This document shows, piece after piece, positions 1 through 4,725 of a stretch of 6,985 nt of DNA. A model generated the notes under the pieces. It did no database searches, was not told the origin of the DNA, and saw only the letters and a list, made by a program, of their open reading frames with translations. Origin of the DNA: Ruminococcus flavefaciens (GTDB lineage: Bacteria > Bacillota > Clostridia > Oscillospirales > Ruminococcaceae); contig DEDQ01000032.1 in assembly GCA_002350065.1 (NCBI GenBank), forward strand, positions 466 to 7,450, given 5' to 3'. The translations under genes were made by a program, and so were the position numbers. Position 1 is the stretch's first letter, and the number at the start of each line of letters is the position of its first letter.

Positions 1-7
1 AATATAA

Positions 8-47
8 TGCCCCGAAGCGTTCAAAAGCGCTTCGGGGCAAAGTTTTT
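8..47 (+). terminator. Intrinsic terminator of a gene upstream of the window
   Basis: A perfect 12-bp GC-rich stem is visible: TGCCCCGAAGCG at 8-19 pairs with CGCTTCGGGGCA at 28-39 across an 8-base loop. A T-run follows at 43-47. This is a classic Rho-independent terminator for + strand transcription entering from the left. The other orientation lacks a good T-tract, so it probably serves an unseen upstream gene and insulates the promoter at 156. Confidence 0.85.
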
Positions 48-63
48 ATATGACAATATTTCA

Positions 64-94
64 AAGGCTCCTTTTCGGAGCTTTCCGGCTTTTT
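64..94 (+). terminator. Possible second, weaker terminator
   Basis: An 8-bp stem with one G-U pair (64-71 with 77-84, loop TTTTC) is followed, after a short CCGGC stretch, by a T-run at 90-94. It could be a back-up terminator behind the strong one at 8-47. The T-run is not directly at the stem base, so this is only a candidate. Confidence 0.3.
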
Positions 95-155
95 GTAAAT
101 ATGCTTAAATCAGCCTGTCGATTTTTGTAGAAAGTGAAAAAATATTGCCTTACAG

Positions 156-184
156 TTGACTATTTATGTTGATAATGGTATAAT
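156..184 (+). promoter_or_regulatory. Sigma-A type promoter of the dockerin lipoprotein gene
   Basis: The -35 box TTGACT (156-161) and the -10 box TATAAT (179-184) are separated by exactly 17 bases, which is close to the housekeeping consensus. Transcription would start near 191, giving a leader of about 30 bases before the TTG start at 223. No operator-like inverted repeat is evident over the promoter, which suggests largely constitutive expression. Confidence 0.85.
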
Positions 185-208
185 GATATTATCATATGAG
201 CGTGTGAG

Positions 209-213
209 AGGAG
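209..213 (+). promoter_or_regulatory. Ribosome-binding site supporting a TTG start
   Basis: AGGAG at 209-213 lies 9 bases before TTG at 223. An in-frame TGA sits at 214-216, and the first in-frame ATG encodes residue 112, far past the signal peptide. TTG 223 is therefore the only start that preserves the lipoprotein signal. Confidence 0.75.
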
Positions 214-222
214 TGACAGGCT

Positions 223-1113
223 TTGAGAAGAAAAACTGCATTGATTTTAGCCGCAGCATTGTCTGCGTCCGCGATAAGCCTGTTCTCGTGTTCGGATAAG
301 AAGGACTCCTCAAGCGTTACCGAGGGCTCGTTCACATATGAGATAGTATCCGACCACGCGACTATAACAGGCTGCTCGAGCGACGTATACAGCGATATCG
401 TAGTTCCTGACAACATAAACGGAGTCCCCGTGACGGCGATAGGCTCGAACGCGTTTTACAAATGCTTTGGTCTGAAATCCGTAACGATACCGTCGAGCGT
501 CAAGAAGATAGGAAGCTGCGCATTCGACAGCTGCATACAGCTTACGGCAGTCTCAATGGAGGACGGCGGAGTCGTTACTATCGAGAGCATGGCATTCAAC
601 GACTGCGACGAGCTTGTAACGGTCTATATTCCCGAAAGCGTGATGAGCATAGAGAAAATGGCGTTCCACGACTGCGGAGCTCTGAAGTCGGTGACGATAA
701 TGAACCCCGAGTGCTCGATCTACGACCAGAACAACACGATAAGCAACTCCTACAGCGGCGACGACAATTCCGCGGACTATGACGGAGTAATATACGGCTT
801 AGCCGGTTCTACAGCGCAGAAGTACGCCAAGAAATACGGTTACAAATTTCAGGCTGACGGCGGCTGCTTCCTCGGAGACGTAAACGAAGACGGGATACTT
901 AACGCCTCTGACGCATCTGCTGTACTTGTGGCATATTCAAAGCTTGCAGTCGGCGGCAGCTCCGGACTTTCCGAGACCGGTGAGACTGCGGCAGACGTAA
1001 ATTCCGACAGCAAGATAGACTCTTCTGACGCGTCACTGCTGCTATCGTACTATTCGTATAAGTCTACCGGAGGTACGGACGATATCCTCGGATTTCTCGA
1101 ACACAACAAATAG
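223..1113 (+). CDS. Dockerin-bearing BspA-type leucine-rich-repeat lipoprotein
   Basis: This is a predicted exported surface protein of 296 residues with no catalytic domain that I can see. Residues 1-22 form a lipoprotein signal peptide (RRK, then a hydrophobic stretch) ending in the lipobox LFSC, with Cys23 as the likely lipidated residue; Phe at -2 is atypical but tolerated. Residues 75-166 hold four LRR_5 (BspA/TpLRR) repeats of about 23 residues with the pattern xxAFxxCxxLxxVxIPxSVxxI. Residues 218-285 form a type I dockerin with two calcium loops: D219-N221-D223-D230 and D259-N261-D263-D270. In the second loop Ser264 replaces the usual Gly. The family role of dockerins is to bind cohesins on cellulosomal scaffoldins; BspA LRRs mediate binding to proteins or surfaces. 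I infer an adhesin or adaptor that is membrane-attached and also able to dock to a cohesin. It has its own promoter and terminator, so it is probably monocistronic. Family calls are firm; the ligand is unknown. Confidence 0.88.
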   Translation: MRRKTALILAAALSASAISLFSCSDKKDSSSVTEGSFTYEIVSDHATITGCSSDVYSDIVVPDNINGVPVTAIGSNAFYKCFGLKSVTIPSSVKKIGSCAFDSCIQLTAVSMEDGGVVTIESMAFNDCDELVTVYIPESVMSIEKMAFHDCGALKSVTIMNPECSIYDQNNTISNSYSGDDNSADYDGVIYGLAGSTAQKYAKKYGYKFQADGGCFLGDVNEDGILNASDASAVLVAYSKLAVGGSSGLSETGETAADVNSDSKIDSSDASLLLSYYSYKSTGGTDDILGFLEHNK

Positions 1114-1124
1114 ACAGCGAACGG

Positions 1125-1158
1125 CGGATAAAGGAGTTCCCTTTATCCGTTTCTTTTT
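1125..1158 (+). terminator. Intrinsic terminator after the dockerin lipoprotein gene
   Basis: A perfect 10-bp stem, CGGATAAAGG (1125-1134) with CCTTTATCCG (1140-1149), closes a 5-base loop and is followed directly by TTTCTTTTT (1150-1158). It lies 11 bases past the TAG stop and separates this gene from the downstream operon. Confidence 0.9.
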
Positions 1159-1189
1159 GCGTGCCCGGGAATTTTTCTGCTGAAAATCA

Positions 1190-1218
1190 TTGACTATTTT
1201 GCAAAAATAGGGTATTAT
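1190..1218 (+). promoter_or_regulatory. Sigma-A type promoter of the muramidase-manA-kinase operon
   Basis: The -35 box TTGACT (1190-1195) and the -10 box TATTAT (1213-1218, five of six consensus bases) are 17 bases apart. Transcription would begin near 1225, leaving a leader of about 50 bases. The -35 box and the bases after it (TTGACTATTT) are identical to those of the promoter at 156. Confidence 0.8.
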
Positions 1219-1277
1219 ATAAATGTATGTGCTGTATTGTTCAAATCTGATATGCGGCACGGGAGATAGAATCATAT

Positions 1278-2006
1278 ATGAAGAATAAAAAAATACCCGC
1301 GTTCATGCTTGCGGGAGCACTGCTTACAGCCGTTTCGGTGACTGTCTCAGCGGCGCTTTCAACGGCTGTAGTCAGCAAGAAGCGTTTCCCCGTCATGGGA
1401 GTTGACGTAAGCTCGTATCAGGGCGATATCGACTGGCAGCTCCTTGAATCACAGGGAGTCCGCTTCGCATTCATAAAGGCTACAGAAGGAAGCGGTCACG
1501 TTGACGAATATGCAAAGCAGAACTTAGCCTCTTCGGCTGAGACCGGCATAAAGCGTTCGTGCTATCACTTTTTCAGCTTCGACAGCAGCGGTCACACGCA
1601 GGCGCAGAATTTCATAAACACCGTCCCGCGCGAGAGCATAGATATGCCGCCGGTGGTGGATATCGAATACTACGCGGACAAGATATACAACAAGCCGACA
1701 GTAGATGAGGCGGAGGAGATACTTCTCCCGCTTCTTGATGAGCTTGAAGCGTACTACGGCGTAAAGCCGGTGATATATACGACGATGCCGGTGTATTTCA
1801 GATACGTCAGGAAGATATGCGGCGACTATCCGCTGTGGATAAGGTGCAAGCAGACCGAGCCTGAATTTGCAGACTGGTCTTTCTGGCAGTACGACGACCA
1901 CGGCGAGCTTGAGGGCTGCTACGGCGACGAGAAATACATCGACTTTAATGTTTACTGCGGGAGCGAGGAGGACTTCGCTGAATACACCAAGCCGAAAAAC
2001 GGCTGA
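1278..2006 (+). CDS. Secreted GH25 muramidase (lysozyme)
   Basis: This is a glycoside hydrolase family 25 enzyme of 242 residues, expected to cleave the beta-1,4 bond between N-acetylmuramic acid and N-acetylglucosamine in peptidoglycan. Residues 1-31 are a basic start plus a hydrophobic segment: either a signal peptide cut near VSA-A (23-26) or an uncleaved anchor. The catalytic domain covers about 39-230. Visible family motifs are GVDVSSYQGDIDW (41-53, with D43), FAFIKATEG (63-71), VVDIE (126-130, with D128 and E130), FWQY (202-205) and D222-N224. D43, D128, E130 and D222 fit the four acidic positions of the GH25 active site, with E130 the expected acid/base. There is no LysM, SH3 or choline-binding module, so it is a minimal single-domain form. 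The ATG at 1278 is preceded by GGGAG (1261-1265), a rather long 12-base spacing. It is first in a tight operon with manA and a sugar kinase. Its job in wall remodelling or lysis of other cells is inferred. Confidence 0.93.
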   Translation: MKNKKIPAFMLAGALLTAVSVTVSAALSTAVVSKKRFPVMGVDVSSYQGDIDWQLLESQGVRFAFIKATEGSGHVDEYAKQNLASSAETGIKRSCYHFFSFDSSGHTQAQNFINTVPRESIDMPPVVDIEYYADKIYNKPTVDEAEEILLPLLDELEAYYGVKPVIYTTMPVYFRYVRKICGDYPLWIRCKQTEPEFADWSFWQYDDHGELEGCYGDEKYIDFNVYCGSEEDFAEYTKPKNG

Positions 2007-2020
2007 AAACGGAGGTTTAC

Positions 2021-2980
2021 ATGAGACCATTTGAACTTATACCGCCTGTCAAGGACTATATCTGGGGCGGAACGAAGCTGCGCGAGCTCTACGGCAAGGA
2101 GAGCGACCTTGAAAGGCTCGCTGAAAGCTGGGAGCTGAGCTGCCACAAGGACGGCGTAAGCGTGATAAAGGACGGCGAATTTGCCGGAATGCCGCTGACT
2201 GAATTTATAAAGTCCCACCCTGAGGCTCTGGGAAAGAACTGCGCGAGATTCGCGAATTTTCCGGTGCTCATCAAGCTCATAGACGCGCGCGATGACCTCT
2301 CGGTGCAGGTACACCCCAACGACGAGTACGCAATGCGTGTCGAGGGCGAATACGGCAAGACAGAGATGTGGTACATCGTTGACTGTGAGCCCGGAGCTTC
2401 GCTGATATACGGCTTCAAGGACAAGATATCCAAGGAGGACTTCCGCAGGTCTATCGAGGACAACACACTTCTCGAATACGTCAACAAGGTGCCCGTGAAG
2501 AAGGGCGACGTGTTCTTCATCGAGGCGGGAACTCTCCACGCTATCGGCAAGGGCATACTCATCGCCGAGATACAGCAGAATTCCAACACGACCTACCGTG
2601 TATACGACCACGGCAGAGTAGGAGCTGACGGCAAGCCGCGCGAGCTCCACGTAGACAAGGCTCTCGACGTAACGGCTACAGAGCCGCCGAAGGCGGCATA
2701 CGGTCAGCCCGAGAGCATAAACATGACCGGTATGTGGAAGACTCCGCTTGCCGAGTGCAGCTATTTCTCGACCGAGAAGTATGATATATTCCGCAGTCTT
2801 ACAGTCGGCAGCGCAGATACGTTCTGCCATATCCTCGTGCTCGAGGGCGAAGCCGACATCGTTTACGGCGGCGAGAATATCATACACGTAAAAAAAGGCT
2901 CAAGCGTATTCGTTCCCGCGGGAGCAGATATGTGCGAAATAAAAGGCAAATGCAGCATAATTCTTACAAAGGAAAACTAA
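2021..2980 (+). CDS. manA: Mannose-6-phosphate isomerase, class I (short Firmicute form)
   Basis: This cytoplasmic zinc enzyme interconverts mannose 6-phosphate and fructose 6-phosphate. It links mannose use to glycolysis and, in reverse, supplies mannose 6-phosphate for GDP-mannose and surface glycans. Its 319 residues match the short Bacillus-type class I enzymes, not the roughly 390-residue enteric form. Recognisable signatures are DYIWGG near the N-terminus (12-17), ESWELS (35-40), SVQVHPND (94-101, with zinc ligands Q96 and H98), KTEMWYI (113-119, with E115), the AGTLHAIG motif (169-176, with H173) and YRVYDHGR (192-199), where R193 is the conserved catalytic arginine. All four expected metal ligands are present, so it should be active. 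GGAGG (2011-2015) sits 5 bases before the ATG. The gene begins 14 bases after the muramidase stop and ends 16 bases before the kinase, so it is almost certainly co-transcribed with both. Confidence 0.95.
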   Translation: MRPFELIPPVKDYIWGGTKLRELYGKESDLERLAESWELSCHKDGVSVIKDGEFAGMPLTEFIKSHPEALGKNCARFANFPVLIKLIDARDDLSVQVHPNDEYAMRVEGEYGKTEMWYIVDCEPGASLIYGFKDKISKEDFRRSIEDNTLLEYVNKVPVKKGDVFFIEAGTLHAIGKGILIAEIQQNSNTTYRVYDHGRVGADGKPRELHVDKALDVTATEPPKAAYGQPESINMTGMWKTPLAECSYFSTEKYDIFRSLTVGSADTFCHILVLEGEADIVYGGENIIHVKKGSSVFVPAGADMCEIKGKCSIILTKEN

Positions 2981-2996
2981 AGGAGGAAATTAAAAG

Positions 2997-3962
2997 ATGA
3001 AATATTATGTAGGTATTGACCTTGGAGGAACTAACATCGTTGCCGGAGTTGTTGACGGCGACTATAAGATAATCGCTAAGGCAAGCACAAAGACAAACTG
3101 CCCGCGTCCCGAGAAGGAGATAGCTGCTGACATGGCAAAAATGGCTCAGCAGGCAGTAGAGAATGCAGGTCTCACATTTGACGATATCGAGTGGATAGGC
3201 ATAGGCACTCCGGGCATTGCAAACAGCTCTACAGGCATAATCGAGTATTCAAACAATCTCGGCTTCAAGGATACTCCCATGGTGAAGTACATAACCGAGT
3301 TTATCGGCAGAAATGACACTCCCGTATACATCGAGAACGACGCAAATGCGGCTGCATACGGCGAATACGTAGCCGGTGCTGCAAAGGGAGCAAAGAACGC
3401 AGTATGCATAACTCTCGGAACAGGCGTAGGCGGCGGAATCATCATCGACGGCAAGATATACGCAGGCTCCAACTTTGCAGGCGCTGAGATAGGTCACACC
3501 GTAGTTGAGGTAGACGGCGCACAGTGCTCATGCGGACGCAAGGGCTGCTTTGAGGCATATTCCTCCGCAACAGGACTTATCCGTATGTCCAAGGAGGCAA
3601 TGGCAGAGCACCCCGACAGCCTCATGAACAAAATGGCTGAGGAAAAGGGCAAGGTAACAGCACGTACATCGTTCGACTGCATGAGAGCCGGCGACATCTA
3701 CGCAAAGGCAGTAGTTGACAAGTACATCAAGTACCTCGCAGCAGGCATCACAAACACTATCAACATCTTCCAGCCCGATATCCTCTGTATCGGCGGAGGC
3801 GTATGCAACGAGGGCGACCCGCTTCTCCTGCCCATGAAGGAGCTTGTTGCCAAGGAGGTATATACCCGCAATTCACCGAAGAATACAAAGATAGTTATCG
3901 CAGAGCTCGGCAACGACGCCGGCATCATCGGAGCTGCATTCCTCGGACGAGCAAACGGATAA
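2997..3962 (+). CDS. glcK: ROK-family glucokinase-like sugar kinase
   Basis: This is a cytoplasmic ATP-dependent hexose kinase of the ROK family, 321 residues long, the same length as typical Firmicute GlcK. Domains in order are the phosphate-binding loop GIDLGGTN (6-13), the sugar-binding region with IENDANAAAYGEY (112-124, D115 the catalytic base), the second phosphate motif LGTGVGGG (140-147), and the ROK zinc site with H167 and the CxCGxxGC cluster (C177, C179, C184) followed by EAYSSATGL. GGG (266-268) near the C-terminus is the adenosine-side motif. These features match the glucokinase branch of ROK; the repressor branch would carry an N-terminal helix-turn-helix, which is absent here. 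The most likely reaction is glucose to glucose 6-phosphate. Because manA lies directly upstream, mannose may also be a substrate (inference). A strong AGGAGG (2981-2986) precedes the ATG. Its last stop-codon base is the first base of a palindromic repeat. It is the last gene of the operon. Confidence 0.93.
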   Translation: MKYYVGIDLGGTNIVAGVVDGDYKIIAKASTKTNCPRPEKEIAADMAKMAQQAVENAGLTFDDIEWIGIGTPGIANSSTGIIEYSNNLGFKDTPMVKYITEFIGRNDTPVYIENDANAAAYGEYVAGAAKGAKNAVCITLGTGVGGGIIIDGKIYAGSNFAGAEIGHTVVEVDGAQCSCGRKGCFEAYSSATGLIRMSKEAMAEHPDSLMNKMAEEKGKVTARTSFDCMRAGDIYAKAVVDKYIKYLAAGITNTINIFQPDILCIGGGVCNEGDPLLLPMKELVAKEVYTRNSPKNTKIVIAELGNDAGIIGAAFLGRANG

Positions 3963-4051
3963 GAATTGAAAATTGAGAATTATGGTATCGCTTCGCGGTA
4001 TTTAAAAATAGTCCACGAAGCGGACCCCCTTCATTCTCCATTCTCAATTCT
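3962..4051 (+). repeat. MITE-like imperfect palindrome abutting the kinase stop codon
   Basis: The ends are 19-base inverted repeats matching at 17 positions: 3962-3980 (AGAATTGAAAATTGAGAAT) and 4033-4051, whose reverse complement is AGAATTGAGAATGGAGAAT. Inside, CGCTTCG (3989-3995) pairs with CGAAGCG (4016-4022), so the whole roughly 90 bp can fold into one long hairpin. There is no coding content. The termini resemble small non-autonomous repeats I recall from clostridial intergenic regions; that resemblance is from memory. No clear target-site duplication was found. The strand is arbitrary, since the element is near-symmetrical. Confidence 0.6.
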
Positions 4052-4053
4052 GT

Positions 4054-4110
4054 AATTGGCTATATGTACCAAATGCGAAAGGCGTTATTTGTGCATATAG
4101 CCAATTTTTA
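4054..4110 (+). terminator. Long-stem hairpin with T-run, likely operon terminator
   Basis: A perfect 13-bp stem, AATTGGCTATATG (4054-4066) with CATATAGCCAATT (4094-4106), continues inward with bulges at C4070 and T4085. About 10 more pairs follow, down to a 5-base loop at 4078-4082. T-rich sequence follows (4105-4109, then ATT). It is positioned to end the muramidase-manA-kinase transcript. The stem is AT-rich and unusually long for a terminator, so a mobile-repeat origin is possible. Confidence 0.6.
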
Positions 4111-4118
4111 TTCCCCGA

Positions 4119-4144
4119 TGCAACAATTTCCATGTTTTCAGACA
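4119..4144 (+). promoter_or_regulatory. Candidate ECF-type promoter of the sigma-propeller operon
   Basis: TGCAACA (4119-4125) carries the AAC core of ECF -35 elements. It is followed by T-rich bases and, 16 bases after the AAC, by GACA (4141-4144), then CTTATGGGTGAA. No TTGACA/TATAAT pair is evident between the hairpin and the gene. ECF factors commonly drive their own operons, so self-regulation is a reasonable inference. The -10 match is weak. Confidence 0.4.
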
Positions 4145-4183
4145 CCTTATGGGTGAATCGGTTCAAAGGAGGGGGATTCCCGT

Positions 4184-4699
4184 ATGAATGACACAGATTT
4201 TTCAAAAGATGTAAAACTTGCAAGAAGCGGCGATTCCGCAGCATTTGCGCGGCTGTATTCGCTTGTATATGAGGACCTTTACCACATTGCACTGTACAGC
4301 CTGAGAAGCTCACACGACGCCTGCGACGCGGTCAGCGAGACTGTGCTCGACGCATTTTGCAGCATAGGCAAGCTCAGGGACGAGAAAGCGTTCCGCGGCT
4401 GGATAATGAAGATACTCTCGGCAAAGATAAAGCAGAAGCAGCGGGAATATTTCAGCGACACCGCCGAGCTCAACGAGGATATACTGCCGGAAAAAGACTT
4501 CGGCTACGAGAATGTCGAGCTCAAAGATGCAGTTGAAAGGCTCGACCCGCAGTCGCGGCTGATACTGTCGATGTCGGCGCTCGGAGGCTATACCGGCGAC
4601 GAGATATCTGCCGTGTGCGGACTTAAACCCGCAGCAGTACGTTCGCGGCTCGCGAGGATAAAAGAGCGGCTGCGCCTTGAACTCACCGGAAACGTCTGA
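4184..4699 (+). CDS. ECF-type RNA polymerase sigma factor
   Basis: This 171-residue protein has the size and two-domain layout of sigma-70 extracytoplasmic-function factors. Region 2 spans about residues 7-88: FARLYSLVYEDLYHIAL (21-37), then the DACDAVSETVLDAF segment (45-58) typical of region 2.2/2.3 with its acidic core-binding face, and FRGWIMKILSAKI (70-82). A short acidic linker (about 91-112) leads to region 4 (about 113-166): AVERLDPQSRLILSM (116-130), then a helix-turn-helix with GYTGDEISAVCGLKPAAVRS (135-154) and a basic tail. There is no region 1 or 3 and no C-terminal extension. It should direct RNA polymerase to a small regulon, probably including its own promoter. A strong AAGGAGGGGG (4166-4175) precedes the ATG. 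Arginine codons are mostly CGG, unlike the kinase gene upstream, which fits low expression. The next gene begins 26 bases downstream and is the probable anti-sigma partner. Confidence 0.92.
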   Translation: MNDTDFSKDVKLARSGDSAAFARLYSLVYEDLYHIALYSLRSSHDACDAVSETVLDAFCSIGKLRDEKAFRGWIMKILSAKIKQKQREYFSDTAELNEDILPEKDFGYENVELKDAVERLDPQSRLILSMSALGGYTGDEISAVCGLKPAAVRSRLARIKERLRLELTGNV

Positions 4700-4711
4700 T
4701 ACATATTATGG

Positions 4712-4717
4712 AAAGGA
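4712..4717 (+). promoter_or_regulatory. Ribosome-binding site fixing the propeller gene start
   Basis: AAAGGA (4712-4717) lies 8 bases before ATG 4726. An earlier in-frame ATG at 4708 has no Shine-Dalgarno sequence before it and would place this site inside the coding region. ATG 4726 is therefore preferred, which removes six residues. Confidence 0.7.
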
Positions 4718-4725
4718 AATGCATT

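Noticed and set aside
196..207. Tiny ATG-AGC-GTG-TGA frame before the TTG start
   Set aside because: It codes for three residues only, has no ribosome-binding site of its own, and there is no attenuator structure after it. Most likely chance.
1042..1275. Minus-strand open frame over the 1114-1277 intergenic region
   Set aside because: It runs across the terminator at 1125-1158 and the promoter at 1190-1218. No ribosome-binding site or family signature was seen.
1952..2887. Long open frame on the minus strand opposite manA
   Set aside because: The + strand protein has complete ManA motifs and a good ribosome-binding site. The minus frame reads as compositionally odd, shows no known motif, and is a by-product of codon bias.
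4054..4183. Riboswitch or structured leader before the sigma gene
   Set aside because: The only strong structure is the long hairpin, which is better explained as the upstream operon's terminator. No conserved riboswitch core was recognised.
4708..4725. Earlier in-frame ATG for the propeller protein
   Set aside because: It has no Shine-Dalgarno sequence, and using it would bury the good AAAGGA site at 4712-4717 within the coding region.
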